From NCBI GenBank assembly GCA_016713405.1, contig JADJPF010000010.1, forward strand, positions 112,958-176,957: 64,000 nucleotides of DNA, read 5' to 3'. Of the stretch, positions 19,503 through 28,312 are shown one piece after another. The notes under the pieces were generated by a model that was not told where the DNA came from, ran no database searches, and saw only the letters and a list, made by a program, of their open reading frames with translations. How positions within the stretch are numbered: the stretch's first letter is position 1; the number at the start of each line of letters is the position of its first letter. Position numbers and translations under genes: made by a program. Source of the DNA: Blastocatellia bacterium. Its GTDB lineage: Bacteria > Acidobacteriota > Blastocatellia > Chloracidobacteriales > JADJPF01.

Positions 19503-19945
19503 CTAACTTTTTTTAGTTTCTGGTTCTGTTACTAAACTAACTTGAGCTTCAAGTTTTTTACATTCTGTTAGCACATAAGCAATTATTCTATAAGGTGTAT
19601 CTCCATCACCACGCACATAAACCTTTTTTTTCCTGAGATTTAGATAATGCTTCTTGAAGTTGTGCTGAAAATTCACCTGTTTTGATATTTAGAGCTTTTT
19701 TTTGTATCGCTACCTAAGAAAATATTTCCATCTTTATCAATGCTAACAATAACTGATTTGTTTTTTGGTGTTTCTGCCTTTGTTGTATTAGCTGTTTTTG
19801 GCAAATTTACTTGGATTCCTGTTTGTAAAATAGGTGCTGTCACCATAAAAATGACCAGTAAAACAAGCATCACATCAACTAATGGAGTGACATTAATCTC
19901 TGATAAAGATGTTTGAGTGCGACCACGATTATTAGTAAATGCCAT
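19503..19945 (-). CDS. tolR: TolR/ExbD biopolymer transport protein (two frame breaks)
   Basis: The N-terminal part has the family hallmark transmembrane helix with its proton-carrying Asp: EINVTPLVDVMLVLLVIFMV. The first frame stops at 19673, but the missing C-terminal domain (GEFSAQLQEALS..., VYVRGDGDTPYRIIAYVL, ending PETKKS) lies immediately downstream in other frames. Two homopolymers explain this: the T-run at 19696-19703 (one base too many) and the T-run at 19624-19631 (one too few, or two too many). Corrected length is about 147 residues, normal for TolR. It works with TolQ as the proton channel. Two breaks in such a gene point to sequence error. Confidence 0.85.
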
Positions 19946-19964
19946 AAACTAAAACCTAAAGATT

Positions 19965-20720
19965 TTAAGAAAAATTTCTTTCAACTAAATTTAATAATTC
20001 AAGCGAAAAATCGTCCATCTCTGAAGTTAAAATTTTAATTTTATTTAGGAAATGGTTATAAGCTAGTGCAGCCGGGACAGCCGCCGCAATGCCAGCAGCA
20101 GTTGCAATTAAAGCTTCAGCAATACCAGGTGCAACAGCCTGGATAGATGTTTGTGTTGATGTACTTAAACCTTCAAAAGCAATGATAATTCCGACTACAG
20201 TTCCAAAAAGCCCAATAAACGGGGAAGCACTTGCAGTAGAAGCAAGCCAGGCTACACCTTTTTCTAATCTGTTTGTTTCACTAATACAAGCACGTTGTAA
20301 GGAACGTCCAACAGCCGTTATGCTTTTAAGAGAATTTGCTGGCTCTTTTTGTACTTGTTTATCTATTTCCTGATAAGCTGCAAGAAAAACACCTGCTAAT
20401 GGGCTTTCTTTATATTTTTGACAAGAGATGTGAACATCAGACAATCGGTTGCTGCGGCGAAACATATCAAGAAAAGAAAGAGTTTGTTTTTCTGCACGAG
20501 AAAAAGCCAACCATTTAGTAACAATAATTGCCCAAGATAAAATAGAAAAGCCTAGTAATGCAATCAGCACTAATTTAGCTAAAAAACTAGAACGCCAAAT
20601 TAAATCAAGTAAATTTTGATTAGTGCTAACTTCAACTTGCCAAGCTAAAAAGAGCAATAAATAGTACTGCAAACTAGGAAAACCTCCTAAGATTAGTTGT
20701 TCAGAATATAAACAGAGCAT
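19965..20720 (-). CDS. tolQ: TolQ/ExbB/MotA proton-channel protein
   Basis: The open frame begins at a TTG at 20747, but the ATG at 20720 with AGTAGGT just upstream looks the better start, giving 251 residues. Three transmembrane segments are visible: about LAKLVLIALLGFSILSWAII near the N-terminus, and a pair around ASASPFIGLFGTVVGIIIAF and IAEALIATAAGIAAAVPAAL. These are the signature helices of the MotA/TolQ/ExbB family, with the conserved Thr and Pro in the pore. It is the first gene of the tol operon, 19 bases before tolR. It assembles as a pentamer around TolR. Confidence 0.9.
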   Translation of the reverse strand: MLCLYSEQLILGGFPSLQYYLLLFLAWQVEVSTNQNLLDLIWRSSFLAKLVLIALLGFSILSWAIIVTKWLAFSRAEKQTLSFLDMFRRSNRLSDVHISCQKYKESPLAGVFLAAYQEIDKQVQKEPANSLKSITAVGRSLQRACISETNRLEKGVAWLASTASASPFIGLFGTVVGIIIAFEGLSTSTQTSIQAVAPGIAEALIATAAGIAAAVPAALAYNHFLNKIKILTSEMDDFSLELLNLVERNFS

Positions 20721-21482
20721 AATACCTACTTTACTTAGCACTAGCAAGGGATTAAGACCATTTATAAATACCTAATTAAAAAGTTAGGGAAATACATTTC
20801 CTAAGAGTATTAATAGCCATTTTAAGGTTTGCTAGAGAAAAATTTTTACTCTTAAAATTTTATTTTTACTAATTAAAAATAACTATTTATTATTAAAATA
20901 ATAGTTTAAGTTGAGTAATTTAACTCAACTTAAACTTACAATAGCGACTTTCAAACCTTGCTTTCAAAATTAGCAGGAGGAAAAACAAATCTTTTCGGAT
21001 CTTTGCATATACAAATCTTGTGCCAGTATATTGAATTTAGAGGATTTAGGGATAAGATTAACTAAAGACATAGCTTAATTGACCTTATGGTAATTTCTAA
21101 ACCAAGTTTGGTTGTTCAGAAAATGTTACAATTTAGTGTTATTAGTTCGGATTTACGAACAAGATTTATTCCATTTGCTTTTTATAGGGTAAAGACCTTG
21201 AAATACTTTTAAAATACCTTTACGTAGTTTAGGTTTCTTTAGTATTTTTTGGAAAATTTTTCTAATTTAGCCAAGTAAATTGAAAGAAAAATTGCATCTA
21301 TACACTTTAACAACGCCAAATTAGCCTAGTGATCTTTAGGTCATAAGTTTTTATATCATTAATCCGCTTAATAAGTTACCGCTTTTTTCTGGCAGTTATG
21401 ATAATATTATAGGTAAAATACAATCAAAAAATAGATGCCTTAAATTTCTTAAACTTTTATAAAAAGGTGTACTAATTATTCT
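20721..21482. other. Large divergent intergenic region between tolQ and recN
   Basis: About 760 bases without a convincing open frame on either strand. It must contain the tol operon promoter and the recN promoter. I looked for tRNA-like folds and found none. One strong inverted repeat lies at 20904-20935; the rest is AT-rich sequence in which I see nothing definite. Confidence 0.5.
20904..20935. promoter_or_regulatory. 13-base inverted repeat in the tolQ-recN gap
   Basis: GTTTAAGTTGAGT (20904-20916) and ACTCAACTTAAAC (20923-20935) are perfect arms around a 6-base spacer. No T-run follows on either strand, and it lies some 185 bases upstream of tolQ. It could be an operator or a leader hairpin. 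Function is not supported beyond symmetry. Confidence 0.35.
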
Positions 21483-23147
21483 ATGTTGAAATCATTGAAT
21501 ATTTCTAACTTAGCAGTAGTAACAAAATTACAAGTTGAATTTGGTAATGGATTGAATTTACTAACAGGAGAAACTGGTTCTGGTAAATCAATAATTGTTG
21601 ATGCACTAGGTTTATTATTGGGTGGTAGGACTTCAGCAGAAATGATTCGTTCAGGACAGCAAAAAGCACATGTAGAAGGTGTCTTTCAAGTTGTTGCTCA
21701 TAAGGAACTTTTTCAAACTGTAGAATCAGCAGGAATTGAAATAGATAGTAAAGAAATAGTAATTCGTAGGGAACTAACTACTAGTGGGCGAAGTCGTGCT
21801 TTTGTTAATGACCAATTAACTACAGTTGCGTTTTTAAGAGAACTTAGACCTTATTTAGTTGATATTCATGGACAAAATGAACAACAAACTTTGCTTTATG
21901 CAGAATCACATTTAGATTTGCTGGATTTGTTTGCAGGGCTAGAAAAAGACTGTGAAGAAATTCGTAACAAATACCGCTACTGGCAATCTTTAGAAAAAGA
22001 GCTTGCAGAGTTAAGACGTAGTGAGGCTGAAAGGCTAAGAATGTTAGATATGCTTGAATTTCAATCATCAGAAATTGAGCGAGCTAATTTAGAAATAGGA
22101 GAAGACCAACAGCTTCAAGATGAACGACGACTTTTAGTAAATGGAGAAAAATTAACAGCTAGTTCTGTCCATTGCTATGAAATGCTCTATGAAAGTGAAG
22201 CAGCTATTTTATCTCAAGTAGCAAGTCTTGCTAAAAAAATGGATGAGCTTGCTAGTTTAGATCCACGTTTTGGGCAATATATTGAGTCTGTTCAAACAGC
22301 CCGTTATGGCTTAGAAGACTTAGCTTATTTTTTACGTGATTATATTGACCGAGTAAATTTTTCTCCTGAAAGATTAAAAGAAGTAGAAGATAGGTTAATA
22401 GAAATTGATAAGCTAAAACGTAAATATGGGAATTCAATAGAAGCAATTCTTAGTAGTGCTGAAGAGATGAGAGAAAAGCTTTTACGTCTTCATACTTCTG
22501 AACTACAAGAACAACGACTAGTAAAATCTATTTCTGAAGCCCAAATAAGTTATTGGGAAATAGCTAAAGATTTAAGCAAACGTCGTCGCAAAGTTGCCAG
22601 AGATTTAGAAATAGCTGTTATGGAAGAACTAAAACATTTAGCAATGGAAAGAACACAATTTCAAATGGGATTTTTAGGAAATGAAATTCGTGCAACTGAA
22701 AGAGGAATGGACAATGTAGAAATGTTAGTTTCTACTAATGTTGGAGAAGAATTTCGACCACTTGTAAAGATTGCTTCTGGAGGTGAAATTTCACGCTTGA
22801 TGTTAGCTCTAAAAACTATAACTGCTCCAACTGAATATCCACGAACTTTAGTTTTTGATGAAGTAGATGTTGGAATTGGAGGAAGAGTAGCCGAGGCTGT
22901 AGGACAGAGATTAAAACGACTAGCTACTACAAATCAAGTTTTATGTGTCACCCACCAAGCACAGATTGCCCGTTTTGCTGATATCCATTATTCTGTAGAA
23001 AAGCGAGTTATCGCTGGACGTACAGAAGTTAGTGTGGAAAAATTAGACCAAGTTGGTAGAGTCGAAGAATTAGCTAGAATGATAGGCGGCTCACAAATTA
23101 CAGACCTTACCCGTCAACATGCTAATGAACTACTTGTAAAAGGTTGA
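21483..23147 (+). CDS. recN: DNA repair protein RecN
   Basis: This 554-residue SMC-like ATPase takes part in double-strand-break repair. Walker A is in GETGSGKSIIVDALGLLLGGR (about residues 29-50), with the family's N-terminal MLKSLNISNLAVV. Long coiled-coil arms span about 150-370. The ABC signature is KIASGGEISRLMLALK and Walker B is TLVFDEVDVGIGG, followed by the VTHQAQIARFAD H-loop. Length is normal. It is followed after a short gap with a GTCGGC palindrome by miaB on the same strand. Confidence 0.97.
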   Translation: MLKSLNISNLAVVTKLQVEFGNGLNLLTGETGSGKSIIVDALGLLLGGRTSAEMIRSGQQKAHVEGVFQVVAHKELFQTVESAGIEIDSKEIVIRRELTTSGRSRAFVNDQLTTVAFLRELRPYLVDIHGQNEQQTLLYAESHLDLLDLFAGLEKDCEEIRNKYRYWQSLEKELAELRRSEAERLRMLDMLEFQSSEIERANLEIGEDQQLQDERRLLVNGEKLTASSVHCYEMLYESEAAILSQVASLAKKMDELASLDPRFGQYIESVQTARYGLEDLAYFLRDYIDRVNFSPERLKEVEDRLIEIDKLKRKYGNSIEAILSSAEEMREKLLRLHTSELQEQRLVKSISEAQISYWEIAKDLSKRRRKVARDLEIAVMEELKHLAMERTQFQMGFLGNEIRATERGMDNVEMLVSTNVGEEFRPLVKIASGGEISRLMLALKTITAPTEYPRTLVFDEVDVGIGGRVAEAVGQRLKRLATTNQVLCVTHQAQIARFADIHYSVEKRVIAGRTEVSVEKLDQVGRVEELARMIGGSQITDLTRQHANELLVKG

Positions 23148-23169
23148 TAAAAAGATAAAAAAGGATTTT

Positions 23170-23183
23170 GTCGGCACGCCGAC
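23170..23183. repeat. GTCGGC-AC-GCCGAC palindrome
   Basis: A GC-rich near-palindrome in the recN-miaB gap, embedded in TGTCGGCnnGCCGACATT. The same 18-base frame with a different centre occurs at 26647-26664 inside parB. It may be a short dispersed repeat. Confidence 0.4.
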
Positions 23184-23222
23184 ATTCCTTGGAAATTATT
23201 GATAGAAAGAGTGTTATTGACT

Positions 23223-24707
23223 ATGGAAACTAAACTTTATCAGTTAACTAGCCGCCGACAAAAGACAGCAGAAGCGGCCTTAAATACTAGTAATTTAGAG
23301 CAAAATTTAAGCAGTAAAAGCAATTTTCGGCAGTTTTATATTGAAACTTATGGCTGTCAAATGAATGTTCATGACACAGAAAAAGCTGCTGCTGTGTTAG
23401 CTCATATGGGTTATAAACAAGTTGAGAGTCCTATAGAAGCAGATCTAATGCTTTTAAATACCTGTATGGTTAGAGAAAAACCACAGCAAAAAGTTTATAG
23501 TCGGGTAGGGGAACTTAGAAAAATTAAAGCTAAACAAGCTCAAAAATTAGAAACAGAAGTAAAAACTAATAGTAAAAAACCTTTGATTGGTGTGATGGGT
23601 TGTGTTGCACAAGCAGAAGCAGAAAAGATTTTTAAGAAGTCTCCAGATGTAAAATTAGTAATTGGGACTCATTCTATTGATAAGTTGCCAGAATTAATTG
23701 CCCAAATTGATAATGGTTTTAATCGTGCAATAGATATTCGTCAAACCAAAGAACCAGACTTTTTAGAAATAAGCCCCTCAGAACATAAAACTGAACATAT
23801 GGCTTTTGTAACCATTATTGAAGGTTGTGATAACTTTTGTAGCTTTTGCATAGTTCCTTTTACACGAGGGAGGGAACGTTCTAGGCCAGCAGAAAGAATA
23901 CTTGCAGAAGTTCAAGGTTTAGTTGAGCGAGGTTATAAAGAAATACAACTGCTTGGACAAAATGTTAATTCTTATCGTGGTAGCTTTACAGGTGTTGAAG
24001 ATGAAAGCTTAGTTAATTTAGAAAGATCTCCTTTTGTTTCTTTACTAGAGTTAGTAGCAAAAAGATCTGGTGCGCCACGTATTAAGTACACTACTTCGCA
24101 TCCAAGAGACTTTAATAAACAGATTGTAGATGTAATGGATACTTATGAAAATCTTTCTCCTTGGGTACACCTTCCAGCACAATCTGGTTCTAGCCGAGTC
24201 TTAAAATTGATGCGCCGAGAATACACAAGAGAAGAGTATTTAGAAAAAATTCAAGCTATAAAACAAGCTAAACGGGATATTTCTATTACTGGAGATATGA
24301 TTGTAGGTTATCCGGGAGAAACAGATATGGATTTTCAAGAAACTCTTTCTTTAGTAAAAGAAGTTGAGTATGATGGGCTATATATGTTTAAGTATTCTCC
24401 TAGACCAAATACACACGCAGCAAAACGTAAAGATAACGTGCCTGAAACAGTAAAAACAGAAAGATTATTAGAACTTCAATCTGTACAATCAGCAATTCAA
24501 AAACAAAGATTTCAACGCTATATTGGACGTGAATTAGAAGTTTTAGTAGAAGGAAAAGCTGCTCGTGGGGAAAGTCAATTAGCTGGGCATAGCTCTTGTA
24601 ATAAGGTAGTAAATTTTATTGCTCCAATAGAGTTAATTGGAAAACTGGTAAAAGTGCGTATTACATCAGCTACACCTAATAGCTTAATTGGTGATTGGAT
24701 AGCTTAA
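23223..24707 (+). CDS. miaB: tRNA-2-methylthio-N6-dimethylallyladenosine synthase MiaB
   Basis: This radical-SAM methylthiotransferase modifies i6A37 in tRNAs. The UPF0004 domain has cluster-binding cysteines in TYGCQMNVHDTEK, NTCMVREKP and GVMGCVAQAE. The radical-SAM CxxxCxxC is in CDNFCSFCIVPFTRGRERSR. A C-terminal TRAM domain starts near RYIGRELEVLVEG. An upstream in-frame TTG at 23199 exists; the ATG at 23223 with a GAAAGAG upstream is preferred, giving 494 residues. FTRGRERSR is diagnostic of MiaB over RimO/MtaB. It is followed 26 bases later by the bifunctional nuclease gene. Confidence 0.93.
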   Translation: METKLYQLTSRRQKTAEAALNTSNLEQNLSSKSNFRQFYIETYGCQMNVHDTEKAAAVLAHMGYKQVESPIEADLMLLNTCMVREKPQQKVYSRVGELRKIKAKQAQKLETEVKTNSKKPLIGVMGCVAQAEAEKIFKKSPDVKLVIGTHSIDKLPELIAQIDNGFNRAIDIRQTKEPDFLEISPSEHKTEHMAFVTIIEGCDNFCSFCIVPFTRGRERSRPAERILAEVQGLVERGYKEIQLLGQNVNSYRGSFTGVEDESLVNLERSPFVSLLELVAKRSGAPRIKYTTSHPRDFNKQIVDVMDTYENLSPWVHLPAQSGSSRVLKLMRREYTREEYLEKIQAIKQAKRDISITGDMIVGYPGETDMDFQETLSLVKEVEYDGLYMFKYSPRPNTHAAKRKDNVPETVKTERLLELQSVQSAIQKQRFQRYIGRELEVLVEGKAARGESQLAGHSSCNKVVNFIAPIELIGKLVKVRITSATPNSLIGDWIA

Positions 24708-24733
24708 ATTTAAGTTGTATTAGAGGAACAATT

Positions 24734-25243
24734 ATGGAAATAGAAATGAAAATACGCGGTCTGATGATTGACCCTTCGGCAAATACTCCAATAGTTATAT
24801 TAAAGGATATAAACAGTGATACTTTGTTGCCGATCTGGGTTGGTGCTTATGAAGCTAATGCTATTGCTTTAGAAATAGAAAAAATTGCTCCTCAAAGACC
24901 AATGACTCATGACTTGCTAAAAAATGTTATTGAACAAATGGGCGCACGTGTGCAACGAATAGTTATTACTAGTCTGGTAGATAATGTTTTTTATGCAGTG
25001 ATTGAACTAATGTCAGGAGAAAGCACTGTATTTTTAGATTCTCGTCCTTCAGATGCTATTGCTTTAGCACTACGTAGTGATTGTCCTATTTATGTTAATG
25101 AAGAAGTAATAAAAAATTCTCGTAATACGGTTTCGGAAAAAACTTCTTTATCTGATATTGAAGATGAGATGGAGAAAGAGGAAGAAGAAGTAGAATGGCC
25201 TGATGAAATAGATGATAGCGATATGAATAAATATAAAATGTAG
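24734..25243 (+). CDS. Bifunctional nuclease (BFN/DUF151) family protein
   Basis: The ATG at 24734 follows AGAGGA, so it is preferred to 24695, which overlaps miaB. The 169-residue protein matches the DUF151/bifunctional nuclease domain: PIVILKDINSDTLLPIWVG, EANAIALEIEK, RPMTHDLLKNVIE and the signature DSRPSDAIALALRSDCPIYV. A plant member degrades RNA and DNA; bacterial roles are poorly known. The C-terminal 30 residues are a strongly acidic tail (EDEMEKEEEEVEWPDEIDD). It lies 50 bases upstream of parA. Confidence 0.85.
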   Translation: MEIEMKIRGLMIDPSANTPIVILKDINSDTLLPIWVGAYEANAIALEIEKIAPQRPMTHDLLKNVIEQMGARVQRIVITSLVDNVFYAVIELMSGESTVFLDSRPSDAIALALRSDCPIYVNEEVIKNSRNTVSEKTSLSDIEDEMEKEEEEVEWPDEIDDSDMNKYKM

Positions 25244-25293
25244 CCAAGTTTAGTTTTATTAAACTTAACAAATTGCTTAGTAATGGAATTTAT

Positions 25294-26091
25294 ATGTCAA
25301 CACAAACAATAATTTTAACTATTGCAAACCAAAAAGGTGGAATTGGCAAAACTACCACATCAATTAATGTTGCTGCTGGACTTGCTAATCAAGGAAAACG
25401 AGTAATGCTTTTAGATCTTGACCCACAAGCTAATAGCACTTTAACTTATTTGGATTTTGACCAATTTGGGGCTTCTATTTATGATTTTTTAATAGAAAAC
25501 ACTTCTGCTGATGATGTAATTGTCCAAAGTAAAATACCTTGGGTTAGATGTAATGCCAGCGCGAATTAGTTTAGCTAAAATTGAAAGTAAGCTAGTAGGT
25601 GAGTTTGATGCCCCTTTTCGCTTAAAGGATAAGTTGAAAATGTAAAAAATAAATATGATTTTATTGTTATTGATACCCCACCAACTTTAGGATTGATTAC
25701 TGTTAATGCCTTAGTTGCTTCTACGCATTTAGTCATTCCTATACAATCTTCTTATTTTGCTTTAGAAGGGACAGATGATTTACTTGAAACAATGGAGAAG
25801 ATCAAAGCACGACCAAATCCTAATTTACAAATGCTTGGAGTCGTAATAACTTTGCATGATAAACGGACTACTTTAGCAAAAGATATTCATGATCAAATTT
25901 GCCAAGTATTTGGAGATAAAGTATTTAAAACTGTAATAACAAAATCTGTTCGTTTAGAAGAAAGTCCAGCTTACAAGGAACCGATTTTTTCATTTGCCTC
26001 ACAGTCTAGTGGAGCAATAGAATACAAAAGTCTTTGTGAGGAAATACTAGAACGTGTAGGATTTTCTGTAGCTGTAGCAAAAAGCAAATAG
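25294..26091 (+). CDS. parA: Chromosome-partitioning ATPase ParA (two frame breaks)
   Basis: A deviant Walker A (NQKGGIGKTTTSINVA) near the N-terminus and MLLDLDPQANSTLT mark a ParA/Soj ATPase, which forms nucleoid-bound gradients that move ParB-parS complexes. The first frame stops at 25569 and coding resumes at 25693. An extra T near 25540 (CCTTGGG for CCTGGG) and a missing G near 25636 explain this. Correction gives VMPARISLAKIESKL and YDFIVIDTPPTLG (Walker A'/B region), which reads straight into LGLITVNALVAS. Corrected length is about 265 residues, normal. The start is at ATG 25294 rather than the TTG at 25273. parB follows 24 bases later. Confidence 0.9.
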
Positions 26092-26115
26092 GACAAATCT
26101 GGAGATTATAAATAA

Positions 26116-26970
26116 ATGACAACAAAAAGAGGGCTGCCTGCAACCTTAAAGATGCGGCACGATGTACATTATGTTGAAGAACTTGCTGCCCGTAGTGGCG
26201 CGCCTGTTGGTCGAATGATTCCTATTGACCGATTAGAAACCAATCCAAAACAACCCCGTATTGATATTGGAAATTTAGAAGACCTTATAGCTTCTATTAA
26301 AGAAAAAGGGGTTTTAGAACCTATTTTAGTTCGTCCTTCTCAAGTTGGAGGACGTTTTATGATTATTTCTGGTGAGCGTCGCTATCGTGCTAGTATTGCT
26401 GCTGGATTAAAAGAACTACCTTGCATTGAAATGGATGTAGATGATAGAGCAGTAGCAGAAATAGCTTTAATTGAAAATTTACAACGAAAAGACTTAACTC
26501 CATTTGAAGAAGCAGAAGGATTTCAAGCTTTGGCTGATCGTTTTGGTTATACACATGAAGAAATAGCCCAAAAAATAGGTAAGTCTCGAACTTCTGTCAC
26601 GGAATCTTTATCTTTAGTTGCTATGCCAGCAGAGATTAAAGAACTATGTCGGCTAGCCGACATTACTTCTAAAGCTATGTTATTACAAGTAGTTAGGCAG
26701 CCTGATATTGAAGCAATGAAAGAATTAATTCAAAAAATTCAGCGACAAGGCTTAACTAGAGATCAAGTCCGTAAAGCAGCTAAAACTACTCAAAAGGGTC
26801 GTCCTAAACCTTTTAATTATCGATTTCAACCTACAGGCAAGGAATTTACTTTAGAAGTTAAGTTTCGTCGCACTCAAGTTGAGTTAGTAGAAGTTCAAAG
26901 AGCGATAATTACAGCTTTGGAACAACTAAAAGCCAAAGTTGAATCTGAGCTTTCCCAAACAGATGAATAA
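26116..26970 (+). CDS. parB: Chromosome-partitioning protein ParB
   Basis: The 284-residue protein has the ParB N-terminal CTPase domain (about 35-125): RLETNPKQPRIDI, EPILVRPSQVGGRF and the CTP-binding SGERRYRASIAAGL. The helix-turn-helix follows (about 150-175, EEIAQKIGKSRTSVTESLSL). Region LCRLADITSKAMLLQVVRQ completes the DNA-binding domain, and a C-terminal dimerisation segment follows a basic linker. It binds parS sites and slides as a CTP clamp. The RBS GGAG is 12 bases before the ATG. A near-consensus parS lies 1.3 kb downstream. Confidence 0.95.
   Translation: MTTKRGLPATLKMRHDVHYVEELAARSGAPVGRMIPIDRLETNPKQPRIDIGNLEDLIASIKEKGVLEPILVRPSQVGGRFMIISGERRYRASIAAGLKELPCIEMDVDDRAVAEIALIENLQRKDLTPFEEAEGFQALADRFGYTHEEIAQKIGKSRTSVTESLSLVAMPAEIKELCRLADITSKAMLLQVVRQPDIEAMKELIQKIQRQGLTRDQVRKAAKTTQKGRPKPFNYRFQPTGKEFTLEVKFRRTQVELVEVQRAIITALEQLKAKVESELSQTDE
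26648..26661. repeat. GTCGGC-TA-GCCGAC perfect palindrome inside parB
   Basis: A perfect 14-base palindrome, in frame within the codons for the conserved CRLADI segment of ParB. It shares the flanks T...ATT with the palindrome at 23170-23183. Because the encoded residues are conserved in the family, codon choice alone could produce it. Confidence 0.35.
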
Positions 26971-26972
26971 TT

Positions 26973-27470
26973 ATGTATCGTCCAAACAAGGTTGAACCAA
27001 AACCAGGGCAGGAATCTGTTTGGGATTATCCCAGACCTCCTAGAGTTGAGATAACTAAAAAAGAAATAAAAATTATTTTTAATAAAGTTACTATTGTTAA
27101 TAGCAGTAATGCTAAACGTGTTTTAGAAACTAGCCATCCGCCAGTTTATTACATACCTCAAACAGATATTTTAATGCAATATTTATTTATTAGTTCTGGA
27201 AGTAGTTTTTGTGAATGGAAGGGAGAAGCTATTTATTACTCTTTAGAGGTAAATGGTAAAAGGCTAGAAAAAGTGGCATGGAGCTATCCTAAACCTACAA
27301 ATAGATTTGAAGTTATAAAAGACCATTTGGCTTTTTATGCTCATCCAATGGATGCTTGTTTGGTTGAGGGAGAATTAGTTACACCTCAACCAGGTAATTT
27401 CTATGGTGGATGGATTACATCTGATATAGTTGGGCCATTTAAGGGCGGGCCGGGATCCTGGGGCTGGTAG
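26973..27470 (+). CDS. DUF427 domain protein
   Basis: The 165-residue protein starts 2 bases after the parB stop. The N-terminal PGQESVWDYPRPPRVEI, the central VNSSNAKRVLETSHPPVYYIP and the C-terminal YAHPMDACLVEGELVTPQPGNFYGGW match the DUF427 family. This is a small beta-rich fold found across bacteria, whose biochemical function I do not know. No signal peptide is seen. The tight spacing to parB suggests cotranscription, but DUF427 is not known to act in partitioning. Confidence 0.8.
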   Translation: MYRPNKVEPKPGQESVWDYPRPPRVEITKKEIKIIFNKVTIVNSSNAKRVLETSHPPVYYIPQTDILMQYLFISSGSSFCEWKGEAIYYSLEVNGKRLEKVAWSYPKPTNRFEVIKDHLAFYAHPMDACLVEGELVTPQPGNFYGGWITSDIVGPFKGGPGSWGW

Positions 27471-27544
27471 CTAATACAATTTTATTAACTTTTGATTTAT
27501 ATCTTAAATTATTTTCTTACTAGCTTTTTGAGCTTTTTGGTTAT

Positions 27545-28069
27545 CTAAAACTTTTTCTTAATCCATTTGTCTAGCCGTTTAATATAAGGTTCAAAGGGCT
27601 TAAAGAGTTCTGTACGATAAGCAGCATTATTATCACGCCAGGGGACAAAGTGCTTTCCTACATAAGCTCTAACTTTTGGTTCAAATTGAGACATTTTTCC
27701 TTTCTTGACTCCATACGCATAGGAAATATGATAGTGCTGCCCAATGATTGCAAGTAAAGCTCCTGCTATATTAGCCTTAAAATTTAGTTTAGCTGCTAGA
27801 CGTTTGATAAAATTTTCTTTTTGTGAGAGAAAAAAGCTCATTGCTATTTCAATAAATGCTTGATTAGCAGGAGTTTTTGGATGATACAACACAGGTTGAG
27901 GATCTTTTGTAATTGCTGCAAGTCTTGGGTCTTTTATTTCATCTACAATTACTACTTTACTAATTCCTCGTGTATGTTCTTTTGGAACAGTATCAAATAC
28001 TTGATTAATCAATACTTCTAAATTTGTAGGGGCTTTTATGGTGGAAAAATTTTCTACTTTAACAGGCAT
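27545..28069 (-). CDS. Unrecognised protein with a QHYH segment
   Basis: I do not recognise this family. The likely start is the ATG at 28069 (GGATTT upstream), although the frame extends to a TTG at 28111. The protein of about 174 residues is basic and soluble. It has an SKVVIVDEIKDPRLAA strand, a YHPKTPANQAFIEIAM segment, and a hydrophobic helix ALLAIIGQHYHISYAYGVKKG whose histidines could bind metal. The C-terminus is very basic (KRLDKWIKKKF). It is convergent with the DUF427 gene and divergent from the parS/Xer gene. Confidence 0.55.
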   Translation of the reverse strand: MPVKVENFSTIKAPTNLEVLINQVFDTVPKEHTRGISKVVIVDEIKDPRLAAITKDPQPVLYHPKTPANQAFIEIAMSFFLSQKENFIKRLAAKLNFKANIAGALLAIIGQHYHISYAYGVKKGKMSQFEPKVRAYVGKHFVPWRDNNAAYRTELFKPFEPYIKRLDKWIKKKF

Positions 28070-28276
28070 AATAATAAGAAATCCATTCAAATTAATTGAA
28101 AATAACGGCAAAATAAACTATAGTCTGATAACTGAGTTTAATATAACCTAATAACCAGCATAAGTCTAATTAAACATATTTCTTAGGTCAAGATAGGCTA
28201 CCCTAAAGTTAGATTTTAACTATAACTACTATGTTATGCAATAAATCCATTATATTTATTAAAGTAAAAGTTTAGA

Positions 28277-28292
28277 TGTTTTACGTGAAACA
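28277..28292. promoter_or_regulatory. parS-like centromere site
   Basis: TGTTTTACGTGAAACA differs from the conserved bacterial chromosomal parS (TGTTTCACGTGAAACA) at one position out of 16. It lies in the intergenic region 20 bases before the Xer-like gene and 1.3 kb after parB. I saw no second copy in the window. ParB loading here is expected from the match and from the adjacent parAB. Confidence 0.8.
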
Positions 28293-28312
28293 TTTTAGGA
28301 GAAAATAAAATT

